Of a stretch of DNA of 64,000 nucleotides, positions 18,857 through 32,645 are shown piece by piece (the stretch's first letter is position 1; the number at the start of each line of letters is the position of its first letter). The position numbers and the translations under genes were made by a program. A model generated the notes under the pieces. It made no database searches. It was not told the origin of the DNA and worked only from the letters and a program-made list of their open reading frames with translations. This DNA is from Burkholderia savannae (GTDB lineage: Bacteria > Pseudomonadota > Gammaproteobacteria > Burkholderiales > Burkholderiaceae), in contig NZ_CP013417.1 in the NCBI RefSeq assembly GCF_001524445.2, forward strand, positions 4,092,001-4,156,000, given 5' to 3'.

Positions 18857-19627
18857 ATGGCAAAGATCTTCTGCGTGGCGAACCAGAAGGGCGGCGTCGG
18901 CAAGACGACGACGACGGTCAATCTCGCCGCGAGCCTCGCAGCGCAGGGGCAACGCGTGCTGCTGATCGATCTGGACCCGCAGGGGAATGCCACGATGGGC
19001 AGCGGTATCGACAAAGCGGAATGCGAGTCGACGGTCTATGAAGTGCTGGTTGACGGTGTTACGGTTGCGGACGCGCGCGTGCGTCCCGAAGCGGTGAAGT
19101 ACGACGTGCTGCCGGCGAATCGCGAGCTCGCCGGCGCGGAAATCGAGCTGGTGAGCGTGGAAAATCGCGAGCGCCAGTTGAAGGCCGCGCTCGCGAAGGT
19201 CGCCGACGACTACGATTTCGTGCTGATCGATTGTCCGCCTGCGCTGTCGCTGCTGACGCTAAACGGGCTGTGCGCGGCGCACGGCGTCGTGATCCCGATG
19301 CAGTGCGAATACTTCGCGCTGGAGGGCTTGTCCGACCTCGTCAACACGATCAAGCAAGTGCATGCAAACCTGAATCGCGACCTTAAGGTGATCGGCCTGC
19401 TGCGCGTGATGTTCGATCCACGGATCACGCTGCAGCAGCAGGTGTCCGATCAACTGAAGGCGCATTTTGGCGACAAGGTTTTCGACGCGGTGATTCCTCG
19501 CAATGTGCGCCTCGCGGAGGCGCCCAGCTACGGACTTCCCGGTGTGGTGTTCGACCGCGGCTCGCGTGGCGCGCAAGCCTATATCCAGTTCGGTGCGGAA
19601 ATGATCGAGCGGGTGCGTGCGCTGTGA
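18857..19627 (+). CDS. parA: Chromosome-partitioning ATPase ParA
   Basis: ParA/Soj-type ATPase that, with ParB bound at parS, separates new chromosome origins. The deviant Walker A motif KGGVGKTTT is at residues 11-19, LLIDLDPQGNATMG near 36, and DFVLIDCPPALSLLTLNGL near 118. The 256-residue length is that of the short chromosomal ParA class, which lacks an N-terminal DNA-binding domain. Start ATG at 18857 is preceded by AGAAGGAACAT; an in-frame GTG 48 bases upstream would add a non-conserved head. The parB reading frame can start within its stop codon. Confidence 0.95.
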   Translation: MAKIFCVANQKGGVGKTTTTVNLAASLAAQGQRVLLIDLDPQGNATMGSGIDKAECESTVYEVLVDGVTVADARVRPEAVKYDVLPANRELAGAEIELVSVENRERQLKAALAKVADDYDFVLIDCPPALSLLTLNGLCAAHGVVIPMQCEYFALEGLSDLVNTIKQVHANLNRDLKVIGLLRVMFDPRITLQQQVSDQLKAHFGDKVFDAVIPRNVRLAEAPSYGLPGVVFDRGSRGAQAYIQFGAEMIERVRAL

Positions 19628-19662
19628 GCCAGCCTTCCAGACGAGAATCGAGGGAACAGAAC

Positions 19663-20550
19663 ATGAATGCGGTAGCGAAGAAGAAAGGTTTGGGGCGCGG
19701 CCTCGAAGCGCTGCTCGGCGGCAGCGCCGACATCACCGAAGCGGTGAAGATCGAAGGTGCGCCGAACGTGCTCGCGCTCGGCAAGCTGCAGGCGGGCAAA
19801 TACCAGCCGCGTACCCGAATGGACGAGGGCAGCCTGCAAGAACTCGCGGCAAGCATCCGCGCGCAGGGCGTGATGCAGCCGATTCTCGTTCGCCCCGTTT
19901 CATCAGACAAATACGAGATCATCGCGGGCGAGCGGCGTTTCCGCGCGGCGCGCCTCGCCGGCCTCGAGGAAGTGCCGGTGCTCGTGAAGGACGTGTCCGA
20001 CCAGGCCGCTGCCGCGATGGCGCTGATCGAGAACATCCAGCGCGAGGATCTGAATCCGCTCGAAGAGGCGCACGGCATCCAGCGTCTGCTCGACGAATTC
20101 GGATTCACGCACGAGCAGGCGGCGGAATCGGTTGGCCGCTCGCGCAGCGCGGTGTCGAACCTGCTGCGTCTTCTCAATCTCGCGATGCCCGTGCAGACGA
20201 TGCTGCTTGCGGGCGATCTGGACATGGGGCACGCCCGCGCGCTGCTCGCCGTCGATGCCGCGACGCAGATCACGCTCGCGCATCAGGTCGTCAACAAGCG
20301 GATGTCGGTGCGGGAAACCGAGAAGCTCGTCACGCACACGACGAAGGCCGAGCCGGCGGTGAAGGCGCGCGCGAAGGACGACGGCGGTCGCGACACGCGG
20401 CGCCTCGAAGAAGAGCTGTCGGATTTGCTCGCATCGAACGTGAAGATCAAGGTCGGTCGCCGCGGACGGGGCCAGCTGACGATCGACTTCGGCGATCTCG
20501 ACGCGCTCGAAGGCATTCTTGCGCGATTGCGCGGCAACGTCACCGCGTAA
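19663..20550 (+). CDS. parB: Chromosome-partitioning protein ParB
   Basis: CTPase and parS-binding protein. The N-terminal KKKGLGRGLEALLG is the ParA-contact segment, followed by the CTP-binding domain with GERRFRAARLAGL near residue 89 and ENIQREDLNPLEEA near 125, the helix-turn-helix SVGRSRSAVSNLLRLL near 160, and a C-terminal dimerisation domain ending near LEGILARLRGN. The ATG at 19663 follows AGGGAACAG and gives 295 residues. A GTG at 19624 overlapping the parA stop is an alternative that would add 13 residues. Confidence 0.95.
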   Translation: MNAVAKKKGLGRGLEALLGGSADITEAVKIEGAPNVLALGKLQAGKYQPRTRMDEGSLQELAASIRAQGVMQPILVRPVSSDKYEIIAGERRFRAARLAGLEEVPVLVKDVSDQAAAAMALIENIQREDLNPLEEAHGIQRLLDEFGFTHEQAAESVGRSRSAVSNLLRLLNLAMPVQTMLLAGDLDMGHARALLAVDAATQITLAHQVVNKRMSVRETEKLVTHTTKAEPAVKARAKDDGGRDTRRLEEELSDLLASNVKIKVGRRGRGQLTIDFGDLDALEGILARLRGNVTA

Positions 20551-20557
20551 CGCCGAC

Positions 20558-21691
20558 GTGTCGAATTCGATCGGCCGCCGCGCGCTGGCGCGCATCGTCG
20601 CGTTCGTTCGGCACGAGCCGGTTCTGTCGATCCTCGTCGCGGCGCTGATCTCACTGCAGTTCGTTCGTCCGCAATCGGCGAGCGCGCTCGTGCAGCTCGT
20701 CGACTGGCAGACGGTTGCGACGCTCGCCGGCCTGTTGATGCTGACGAAGGCGCTCGAGCTGTCGGGCTTCCTGATGTGGCTCGCGCATCGGATCGTTCAT
20801 CGCGTGCGCTCGGAGCGCGCGCTTGCCGCGCTGCTCGTCGTGTTCGCCGCGGCGTTGTCGGTGTGGCTCACGAACGACGTCGCGCTGTTCGTCGTGATTC
20901 CGCTCGTATTGTCGCTGCGCGAGCTGACGCCGCTGCCGTTCAAGCGCCTCGTGATCTACATCGCGCTTGCCGTGAACGCAGGCGCGATCGCGACGCCGCT
21001 CGGCAATCCGCAAAACCTCTTTCTATGGCAGTTGAGCGGCGTCTCGTTCGGCCGCTTCGTGATCGCGCTTGGGCCGCTCGCGCTCGTGTTGATGGCGCTG
21101 CTGCTCGCGATGACAGCATGCGCGTTCGACGGCCGTCCGCTCGATTTGTCGAAGGACCGCGCCGAACGGCCGGTCGATCGCACTCACGCGTTCGCGGCCG
21201 TTGCGATGTTCGCGGGCTTCGTGCTGCTTGCCGACGCGCACCGTGCGCCTGTCGGTCTTTGCGCGGTCGCCGCGATTTTTCTGGTCGTGCGGCGCGATGC
21301 CGTGCTGAAGATCGACTGGCTGTTGCTGCTGATCTTCGTGCTGATGTTCGTCGTGTTGCGTAGTGCGGCCTCGCTGCCGGCGGTCCATCGGACGATCGCC
21401 GGCATCGGTCTCGACACGCCGCTGCGCGCATACGCGGCGGGCGCGTTGCTCTCGCAAGGCATCAGCAACGTGCCGGCTGCGATCCTGCTGTCCGAGTTCA
21501 CGCGCGACTGGCGCGCGCTCGCGTTTGGCGTGAGTGTCGGCGGCTTCGGCATCGCGATCGGCTCGCTCGCCAATCTGATCGCGATCCGGCTATCGCGCGC
21601 GCGCGGGATGTGGCTGCCGTTCCATCTCGTGAGCATCCCGTTCGGCATTGCGAGCGCCATGCTCGGCGTGCTGATGCTGCATCATTTTTGA
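20558..21691 (+). CDS. Ion-transporter-superfamily permease (SLC13/ArsB/NhaD-like)
   Basis: Inner-membrane protein of 377 residues with ten or more hydrophobic segments. The motif TNDVALFVVIPL near residue 108 and the later SQGISNVPAAILLSEF near 307 form the paired re-entrant Asn-Asp / Asn-Val-Pro signature of the ion-transporter superfamily (arsenite, citrate, sulfate or Na+/H+ carriers). NAGAIATPLGNPQN near 146 is also typical. The substrate cannot be assigned. Start GTG at 20558 is 8 bases after the parB stop; a TTG further upstream inside parB is less likely. Probably co-transcribed with parB. Confidence 0.8.
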   Translation: MSNSIGRRALARIVAFVRHEPVLSILVAALISLQFVRPQSASALVQLVDWQTVATLAGLLMLTKALELSGFLMWLAHRIVHRVRSERALAALLVVFAAALSVWLTNDVALFVVIPLVLSLRELTPLPFKRLVIYIALAVNAGAIATPLGNPQNLFLWQLSGVSFGRFVIALGPLALVLMALLLAMTACAFDGRPLDLSKDRAERPVDRTHAFAAVAMFAGFVLLADAHRAPVGLCAVAAIFLVVRRDAVLKIDWLLLLIFVLMFVVLRSAASLPAVHRTIAGIGLDTPLRAYAAGALLSQGISNVPAAILLSEFTRDWRALAFGVSVGGFGIAIGSLANLIAIRLSRARGMWLPFHLVSIPFGIASAMLGVLMLHHF

Positions 21692-21850
21692 GCAGCCGCA
21701 CGCCCCGGAAAGGGGCGGGGGAGGGGGCGTCGCGCGGCGCGCGACCAATGAGAAACACATGCCTTCCAACTGCCGCCGCACGCCAAAAATTCACGAACTT
21801 TTCGCATCATGAAGCGCCGTTTCATACGGATTTTTGTCGCGTCTAAAGCC

Positions 21851-21879
21851 TTGAATCACCTGCAACTATCGCTTACAAT
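21851..21879 (+). promoter_or_regulatory. Promoter of the atp operon
   Basis: TTGAAT (21851-21856), a 17-base spacer, then TACAAT (21874-21879): a good housekeeping-sigma promoter, 83 bases ahead of the first atp gene. It is the best match to consensus I found in the window. Confidence 0.75.
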
Positions 21880-21903
21880 CGCCCGGATTTGTTAGTTAGG
21901 CAC

Positions 21904-21931
21904 CCCTGAAAGCTTTCGGAAAGCTTTAGGG
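21904..21931 (+). promoter_or_regulatory. Leader stem-loop of the atp mRNA
   Basis: CCCT, bulged G, AAAGCTT, loop TCGGA, AAGCTTT, AGGG: an 11-bp hairpin about 18 bases downstream of the predicted transcription start. There is no U-run behind it, so it is more likely a 5' stabilising or protein-binding leader structure than an attenuator. Confidence 0.5.
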
Positions 21932-21961
21932 CCGAACAGGGATTGAGCGGAAACAACTGCG

Positions 21962-22489
21962 ATGGCGGATCGAGCGCCGGGTAAATGGCACGAAGATCGG
22001 CGAGCGCAACGCACCGTTTCGGGGGCCGTCGAGCGGCGCGAATCCGCCGCGGACGACTGGGATGCCGAGCAGCAAGAAAATGATGTCGTTCCGCTCACGC
22101 GGGCCGAGGCGCAAGCGCTGTTCGGTCCCGAAGTGAGCCGGCCATCGCGCGTCACGCCTTACCGGGTGGTGATCGCGCAAATGGTCTTGTCCCTGGTTGC
22201 AACGCTGGCGTGGTGGCTGTTTTCGAAGTCGCCGGGCGCCGCTGCGCAATCGGCATTTCTGGGCGGAGCGATCGGCTGGGTGCCGAGTGCGTTGTTCGCG
22301 GCGCGTCTGAAGCAAAAAGGCGCAGATACCGTGATGGGTTGGGTGATCGGCGAAGTACTCAAGATGGGCGCGACGATTGCGATGTTCGTTGCTGTCGCCT
22401 GGGGGTACCCCGACGCGCATTGGGTGCCGCTGCTCGTCACGTATCTGCTGGTGCTGAAGACGTACTGGATTGCGCTCGCCTGGCGATAA
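21962..22489 (+). CDS. atpI: ATP synthase accessory protein AtpI
   Basis: Small inner-membrane protein that helps assemble the c-ring of the ATP synthase. Residues about 1-60 are charged and poorly conserved; four hydrophobic segments follow (VVIAQMVLSLVATLAWWLF, AAQSAFLGGAIGWVPSALF, VIGEVLKMGATIAMFVAVA, VPLLVTYLLVLKTYWIALA), with the AtpI-type GxVPSxLFAAR region. Its 175 residues are long for AtpI because of the N-terminal extension. First gene of the atp operon. Confidence 0.85.
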   Translation: MADRAPGKWHEDRRAQRTVSGAVERRESAADDWDAEQQENDVVPLTRAEAQALFGPEVSRPSRVTPYRVVIAQMVLSLVATLAWWLFSKSPGAAAQSAFLGGAIGWVPSALFAARLKQKGADTVMGWVIGEVLKMGATIAMFVAVAWGYPDAHWVPLLVTYLLVLKTYWIALAWR

Positions 22490-23800
<1,311 letters not shown>

Positions 23801-23933
23801 GGGTTCCTCGGAAATACCAATGCGCCAGGCTTGCCGGCGCAGGGCGGAACGGAAAGTGAGCGCGACTCGAAAGCTTTTTTCGGTGCGCTCCTCGTCGTTT
23901 CATTTTTCCGGAATAGCAGATTAAGGAAACACC

Positions 23934-24404
23934 GTGAATCTCAACGCAACCCTGTTTGCGCAAATGGTCGTGTTCCTGGTCCTCGCGTGGTTCACGATGA
24001 AGTTCGTGTGGCCGCCGTTGATCAACGCCCTCGACGAGCGCTCGAAGAAAATTGCCGATGGCCTCTCGGCTGCGGAAAAGGGGCAGGCGGAACTCGCAGC
24101 GGCGCACAAGCGCGTCGACCAGGAACTCGCGCAGGCCCGTAACGACGGCCAGCAGCGCATCGCCGAAGCCGAAAAGCGCGCGCAGGCTGTCGCCGAAGAA
24201 ATCAAGGCGAACGCCCAGGCCGAAGCGGCCCGCATCATCGCTCAGGCGAAGGCGGATGCCGATCAGCAAATCGTGAAGGCCCGTGAAACGCTGCGCGGCG
24301 AAGTCGCCTCGCTGGCCGTGAAGGGCGCCGAGCAGATCCTGAAGCGCGAAGTCGATCATGCGGCCCACGCCGAACTGCTGAATCAACTGAAAGCCGAGCT
24401 CTGA
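23934..24404 (+). CDS. atpF: ATP synthase F0 subunit b
   Basis: Peripheral stalk subunit: one N-terminal membrane helix ([20 protein letters not shown]) followed by a long charged coiled coil from about residue 35 to the end. Length 156 is standard. The start codon is GTG (NLNATLFAQ), preceded by TTAAGGAAACACC. Confidence 0.95.
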   Translation: MNLNATLFAQMVVFLVLAWFTMKFVWPPLINALDERSKKIADGLSAAEKGQAELAAAHKRVDQELAQARNDGQQRIAEAEKRAQAVAEEIKANAQAEAARIIAQAKADADQQIVKARETLRGEVASLAVKGAEQILKREVDHAAHAELLNQLKAEL

Positions 24405-24406
24405 TC

Positions 24407-24946
24407 ATGGCCGAACTTGCAACCATCGCCCGCCCTTACGCAGAAGCGCTGTTCCGCGTGGCCGAGGGTGGTGACATCGCCGCCTGGTCCACGCTCGTGC
24501 AAGAGCTGGCTCAGGTTGCGCACCTGCCCGAAGTGCTGTCCGTCGCGTCGAGTCCGAAGGTGGGCCGCGCGCAAGTCAGCGAGCTGCTGCTCGCCGCGGT
24601 GAAGGCGCCGCTCGCGACCACTGCGGAAGCGAAGAACTTCGTGGGGATGCTGGTCGAAAATCATCGTATCGCGCTGTTGCCGGAAATCTCCGCGCAGTTC
24701 GACGAGCTGAAGAATGCGCGCGAAGGCGCGGCGGATGCGCTGATCGTCAGCGCGTTCCCGCTGGAAGGCGCGCAGCTCACCGAACTCGTCGAAAACCTCG
24801 AGCGCAGGTTCAAGCGCAAGCTGAAGCCGACGGTCGAAATCGATTCGTCGCTGATCGGCGGCGTGCGCGTGACGGTTGGCGACGAAGTGCTCGATACCTC
24901 GGTCCGCGCGCGGCTCGCCGGCATGCAGGTGGCTTTGACCGCCTGA
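24407..24946 (+). CDS. atpH: ATP synthase F1 subunit delta
   Basis: Connects the peripheral stalk to the top of F1. The 179 residues begin [16 protein letters not shown], the typical delta start, and end with the conserved [24 protein letters not shown] block. It starts two bases after the atpF stop codon, implying coupled translation. Confidence 0.95.
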   Translation: MAELATIARPYAEALFRVAEGGDIAAWSTLVQELAQVAHLPEVLSVASSPKVGRAQVSELLLAAVKAPLATTAEAKNFVGMLVENHRIALLPEISAQFDELKNAREGAADALIVSAFPLEGAQLTELVENLERRFKRKLKPTVEIDSSLIGGVRVTVGDEVLDTSVRARLAGMQVALTA

Positions 24947-24994
24947 GCGCCTACGCAGCCGGCACGCAACAGAATTGAATATCAGGAGCGAATA

Positions 24995-26536
<1,542 letters not shown>

Positions 26537-26607
26537 TCCGCGAGGGACGCCTTGAAGTGGTGCGGGTTGCGTAAAGCGCTCGCCCCGCTTCGGTCAAGGA
26601 GCAAGCA

Positions 26608-28957
<2,350 letters not shown>

Positions 28958-29065
28958 AGGTCGGGTGTAACGCAGCGGGCGCCTCGCGTGCGCGAACGCT
29001 ATCCGTTCGGTGGCGTATCGCGGGCGGGCGCCCATGTAATACGCTCAACCGTGCCCCTTGCATGG

Positions 29066-29191
29066 GATCGGAGCAAGCGCTGAAGCGCTCACTCCGATCG
29101 ACCGTCGCGGGGCAAGAGTAAGCGCTGAAGCGCTCACTCTTGCCAACCGCGGCATGGGACGGGAGTAAGCGTTAAAGCGCTAACTCCCGTC
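29066..29191 (+). promoter_or_regulatory. Three tandem covarying stem-loops before atpC
   Basis: Hairpins at 29066-29099, 29111-29144 and 29158-29191 share one inner stem-loop (AGCGC-TGAA-GCGCT; the third has AGCGT-TAAA-GCGCT with a G-U pair). Their outer stems differ in sequence yet each pairs perfectly: GATCGGAG/CTCCGATC, GGCAAGAGT/ACTCTTGCC and GACGGGAGT/ACTCCCGTC. Spacing is 45 and 47 bases. The last ends 3 bases before the AGGAG of atpC (ATG 29205). Compensatory change between copies is strong evidence for RNA structure. The likely role is setting epsilon-subunit expression or processing of the long atp mRNA; this is inference. Confidence 0.75.
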
Positions 29192-29204
29192 GACAGGAGT
29201 CGAT

Positions 29205-29630
29205 ATGGCAACCATCAAAGTAGACGTCGTCAGCGCGGAAGAGCAGATCTTCTCGGGCCAGGCGAAGTTCGTCGCGCTGCCGGGCGAAGCGGGCGAGCTG
29301 GGCATTCTGCCGGGCCACACGCCGCTCATCACGCGGATTCGTCCGGGTGCGGTGCGCATCGAGGCCGAGAGCGGCGACGAGGAGTTCGTGTTTGTCGCGG
29401 GCGGCATTCTCGAAGTGCAGCCGGGCGCCGTGACGGTGCTCGCCGACACCGCGATTCGCGGCAAGGATCTCGACGCGGCGAAGGCCGAGGACGCGAGAAA
29501 GCGCGCGGAGGAAACGCTGCAGAACGCGAAGTCGGACATCGATCTCGCGAAGGCGCAGTCGGAACTTGCGACCGCGATGGCGCAGCTCGAAGCGATCCAG
29601 CGTCTCGCGAAGATCCGCGGCAAGCACTGA
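29205..29630 (+). CDS. atpC: ATP synthase F1 subunit epsilon
   Basis: Regulatory and rotor subunit that can inhibit ATP hydrolysis. The N-terminal beta barrel carries [19 protein letters not shown] near residue 27, and the C-terminal two-helix hairpin is Ala/Lys/Glu rich. The 141 residues are normal. SD AGGAG sits directly under the third upstream hairpin. Confidence 0.95.
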   Translation: MATIKVDVVSAEEQIFSGQAKFVALPGEAGELGILPGHTPLITRIRPGAVRIEAESGDEEFVFVAGGILEVQPGAVTVLADTAIRGKDLDAAKAEDARKRAEETLQNAKSDIDLAKAQSELATAMAQLEAIQRLAKIRGKH

Positions 29631-29672
29631 AAGAAGCGATCGCGCGTTCGGTTCGCGTTTTGCATCGAAAAG

Positions 29673-29693
29673 GCAGCCTTCGGGCTGCTTTTT
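29673..29693 (+). terminator. Terminator of the atp operon
   Basis: GCAGCC, tetraloop TTCG, GGCTGC, then TTTTT: a classic UUCG-capped Rho-independent terminator 43 bases after the atpC stop. Confidence 0.92.
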
Positions 29694-29798
29694 CGTTTTC
29701 CGGCGCACCGCGCGTTGCGGGTAACACTTGATGTCAGAGTGTCGTAAGCGGATGGCAGAATAATTTACAGAAGCACATCCAAAACGACGAAACGTTCC

Positions 29799-29810
29799 TG
29801 GAACGTTCCA
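29799..29810. promoter_or_regulatory. Palindrome TGGAACGTTCCA before an acyl-CoA synthetase gene
   Basis: A perfect 12-base palindrome 18 bases ahead of the start at 29828, with a second AACGTTCC immediately upstream. Its position near the ribosome-binding region suggests an operator; the regulator is unknown. Confidence 0.35.
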
Positions 29811-29827
29811 ATGGCGGAGACACTCTC

Positions 29828-31555
29828 ATGGCAGCAGATTCAGGCGTCGGCGCGCTGATTGCGCCGCAGGGCGGGCTTTCGTACGTGCGCGGCTCGACGG
29901 AGGTTCCGTTGAGCGACGCAACGATCGGGCGGTTTCTGCGCGACACGGTCGCGCGCTTTCCCGAACGGCCCGCGGTCGTGTTCCGCGAGCAGGGCGTGCG
30001 CTGGACGTGGCGCGAGTTCGCGCACGAAGTCGACGTGCTCGCGGCCGCGCTGATCGAGCTCGGCATCGAACGGGGCGAGCGCGTCGGCATCTGGTCGCCG
30101 AACCGCGCCGAATGGCTGCTCACGCAATTCGCGACCGCGCGCGTCGGCGCGGTGCTCGTCAACGTCAATCCCGCCTATCGGCTCGCCGAGCTCGAATACG
30201 CGCTGAACAAGGTCGGCTGCAAGCTGTTGATCGCGGCGGAGCGCTTCAAGACGTCCGCCTACACCGAGATGATCGCCGAGATCGCGCCGGAGCTCGCGAC
30301 GCACGCGAGCGGCGCGCTGCACGCGGCGCGCGTGCCGAGCCTGCGCACGGTCGTCACGCTGAGCGACGCCGCGCCGGCGGGCATGCTGAGCTTCGTCGAC
30401 GTGCTCGCGCGCGGCCGGGCCGCGCTCGATCACGCGAGGCTCGATGCGATCGGCGCGACGCTCGATTGCCGCGATCCGATCAACATCCAGTTCACGAGCG
30501 GCACGACGGGCAGCCCGAAGGGCGCGACGCTCACGCATCGCAACGTCGTCAACAACGCGCGCTCGATCGCGAGCGTGATGCGGCTTACCGAGGCCGACGC
30601 GATGTGCATTCCGGTGCCGCTCTATCACTGCTTCGGGATGGTGCTCTCGGTGCTCGCATGCGTGTCGGTGGGCGCGAAGATGGTGTTTCCCGGCGAGGCG
30701 TTCGAGCCGGGCGCGACGCTCGCCGCGGTGTCCGGCGAGCGCTGCACCGCGCTGCAGGGCGTGCCGACGATGTTCATCGCCGAGCTCGATCATCCCGACT
30801 TCGATCGCTTCGATCTGAGCGCGCTGCGCACGGGCATCATGGCGGGCTCGCCGTGCCCGATCGAGACGATGAAGCGCGTCGTTGCGAAGATGCACATGTC
30901 CGAGGTGACGATCGCTTACGGGATGACGGAGACGAGCCCCGTGTCGTTCCAGAGCTCGACCACCGACTCGCTCGAAAAGCGCACGACGACGGTCGGGCGC
31001 ATTCAGCCGCATCTGGAGGCGAAGATCGTCGACGCGACGGGCGCGATCGTGCCCGTCGGCGAGACGGGCGAGCTGTGCACGCGCGGCTATTCGGTGATGC
31101 TCGGCTACTGGGACGACGAAGCGCGAACGCGCGAGGCCGTCGTCGACGGCTGGATGCGCACGGGCGACCTCGCGACGCTCGACGAAGAGGGCTTCTGCAA
31201 CATCGTCGGGCGCCTGAAGGACATGTTGATTCGCGGCGGCGAGAACATCTATCCGCGCGAGATCGAGGAGTTTCTGTTTCGGCATCCGAAGATTCAGAGC
31301 GTGCAGGTGTTCGGCGTTCCCGATGCGAAATATGGCGAGGAAGTGTGCGCGTGGATCGTGCTGCGCGCGGGCGAGACGATGACGGAGGACGAGCTGCGCG
31401 AGTTCTGCCGCGATCAGATCGCGCATTACAGGGTGCCGCGCTTCGTGCGCTTCGTCGACGAACTGCCGATGACCGTGACCGGCAAGGTTCAGAAATTCGT
31501 GATGCGCGAACGGATGATCGACGAACTGGGATTGACCGTGCAGAAGACGGCGTGA
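29828..31555 (+). CDS. Medium/long-chain acyl-CoA synthetase (AMP-forming)
   Basis: ANL-superfamily enzyme that activates a carboxylic acid, probably a fatty acid, as acyl-AMP and then acyl-CoA. Residues include the P-loop [16 protein letters not shown] near 222, [12 protein letters not shown] near 362, the hinge region [16 protein letters not shown] and [16 protein letters not shown] near 470, and the C-terminal catalytic lysine region TVTGKVQKF. Length 575 resembles the FadD3-like or AcsM-type branch. It is monocistronic, between the atp terminator and a convergent terminator. Chain-length specificity is not readable. Confidence 0.9.
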   Translation: MAADSGVGALIAPQGGLSYVRGSTEVPLSDATIGRFLRDTVARFPERPAVVFREQGVRWTWREFAHEVDVLAAALIELGIERGERVGIWSPNRAEWLLTQFATARVGAVLVNVNPAYRLAELEYALNKVGCKLLIAAERFKTSAYTEMIAEIAPELATHASGALHAARVPSLRTVVTLSDAAPAGMLSFVDVLARGRAALDHARLDAIGATLDCRDPINIQFTSGTTGSPKGATLTHRNVVNNARSIASVMRLTEADAMCIPVPLYHCFGMVLSVLACVSVGAKMVFPGEAFEPGATLAAVSGERCTALQGVPTMFIAELDHPDFDRFDLSALRTGIMAGSPCPIETMKRVVAKMHMSEVTIAYGMTETSPVSFQSSTTDSLEKRTTTVGRIQPHLEAKIVDATGAIVPVGETGELCTRGYSVMLGYWDDEARTREAVVDGWMRTGDLATLDEEGFCNIVGRLKDMLIRGGENIYPREIEEFLFRHPKIQSVQVFGVPDAKYGEEVCAWIVLRAGETMTEDELREFCRDQIAHYRVPRFVRFVDELPMTVTGKVQKFVMRERMIDELGLTVQKTA

Positions 31556-32016
31556 TGCGCCGCGCACGTTTTCGATGGACGAAAAAAAGCGGGCTGATGA
31601 GCCCGCTAAAAACCACACGCTACGGGGTTAGCGCGAGGAGACCAAAGATGGAGTGCATCGGCGTGGGCCGACAACGACTCCAACAAGGATGCCCCTGAGA
31701 AGGGATTCGGTACGAGACCGACGGGCTCGTTTATTCGTGCTTGTGTCCGCTCACACGCCGCACACGAGAGACCGCATCCGTGTTGAAACCGTGAGAGGCA
31801 TTTTGGGCGAATTGACCAAGTATCGCGGTAACAAAGTGTTTCAGGTTGTAACCCCCGTCAGATAAGGCTTTGCGGGATTTTTTACTGTTTTGAAAGGGAG
31901 TGGAAAGTCATTTTTACCGTCTCAAAATATGGCATTTTCCGGGCCGGCCAGGCCCCTTTTACGATGGGCTAGGCTTGATTGCTCCGATTTTCGGGCACGA
32001 TCAAACATGCATTGAA
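31556..32016. other. Gap with a leftward terminator and possible small RNA
   Basis: About 460 bases, less GC-rich than the flanks. It contains a clear terminator for the minus strand (31582-31607) with no minus-strand gene before it for over 1 kb, an imperfect inverted repeat GGTAACAA...TTGTAACC (31827-31853), and plus-strand U-rich stretches near 31877 and 31910. No protein frame is convincing. Confidence 0.45.
31582..31607 (-). terminator. Orphan intrinsic terminator, minus strand
   Basis: AGCGGGC (31588-31594) pairs with GCCCGCT (31601-31607) around a six-base loop; seven As (31582-31588) give U7 on the leftward transcript. On the plus strand the stem is followed by As, so the orientation is leftward. 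The nearest leftward gene upstream is pheC, over 1 kb away with an unrelated gene between. Confidence 0.75.
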
Positions 32017-32457
32017 ATGACGGCGATATCGACTGACGAAGTACTGAGAAAGATTTTGAAACGCGATTGCGTGATCGCGGTAGTCGGCCTTTCGGATAAG
32101 CGATATCGGCCCAGTTATGAAGCCGCTGCGTACATGCAGCAAAACGGCAATCGGATCGTGCCCCTCAATTCGCTCCTCGCTGCAACGACGGTGCGCGGCG
32201 AGCCCGTCCATGCGTCGCTCGCCGACGCGCGCGCGGCGCTCGCGGCGCAAGGCGTCGAGATCGGCATGGTCGGCGTGTTCCGCAAGTCCGCGGACTTGCC
32301 GCCCGTCGCCGATGCGGCGATCAAGATCGCCGCGCGTTCGGTCTGGCTGCAACTCGGCGTCGTGCACGGCGCGGATGCAGGGAAAGCGCGGGCGGCGGGG
32401 CTCGACTTCGTTGCTGATCGCTGCGTGAAGATCGAGCATCGGCGGCTCTTCGCATAG
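32017..32457 (+). CDS. CoA-binding domain protein (YccU family)
   Basis: Small Rossmann-fold protein of 146 residues with the CoA-binding family pattern: VIAVVGLSDKRYRPSYEAAAYMQQNGNRIVPLNS near residue 18, VGVFRKSADLPPVADAAIKI near 88, and WLQLGVVHGADAGKARAAGLDFVADRCVKIEH at the end. Such proteins bind CoA derivatives; physiological role unknown. The ATG at 32017 is chosen because upstream in-frame codons are not conserved in the family, though its ribosome-binding site is weak. Confidence 0.82.
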   Translation: MTAISTDEVLRKILKRDCVIAVVGLSDKRYRPSYEAAAYMQQNGNRIVPLNSLLAATTVRGEPVHASLADARAALAAQGVEIGMVGVFRKSADLPPVADAAIKIAARSVWLQLGVVHGADAGKARAAGLDFVADRCVKIEHRRLFA

Positions 32458-32645
32458 CCGCGCGCCGCGCGATTCGGGGCGCGAGCCGCGAGCCGCATGC
32501 GCGCGGCCGCGGCGCGTCATCGCGGCTTCGGCTCATCCGTGCAAGCTAGGCGCGTTCGCATGCAACCTCGCGTGCTGCAGCGCAATGCCGCCGCCGCACG
32601 CGCTTCTCTCGTCGCGCATCCGTCGCGACTTCGCGACTACGGCGG

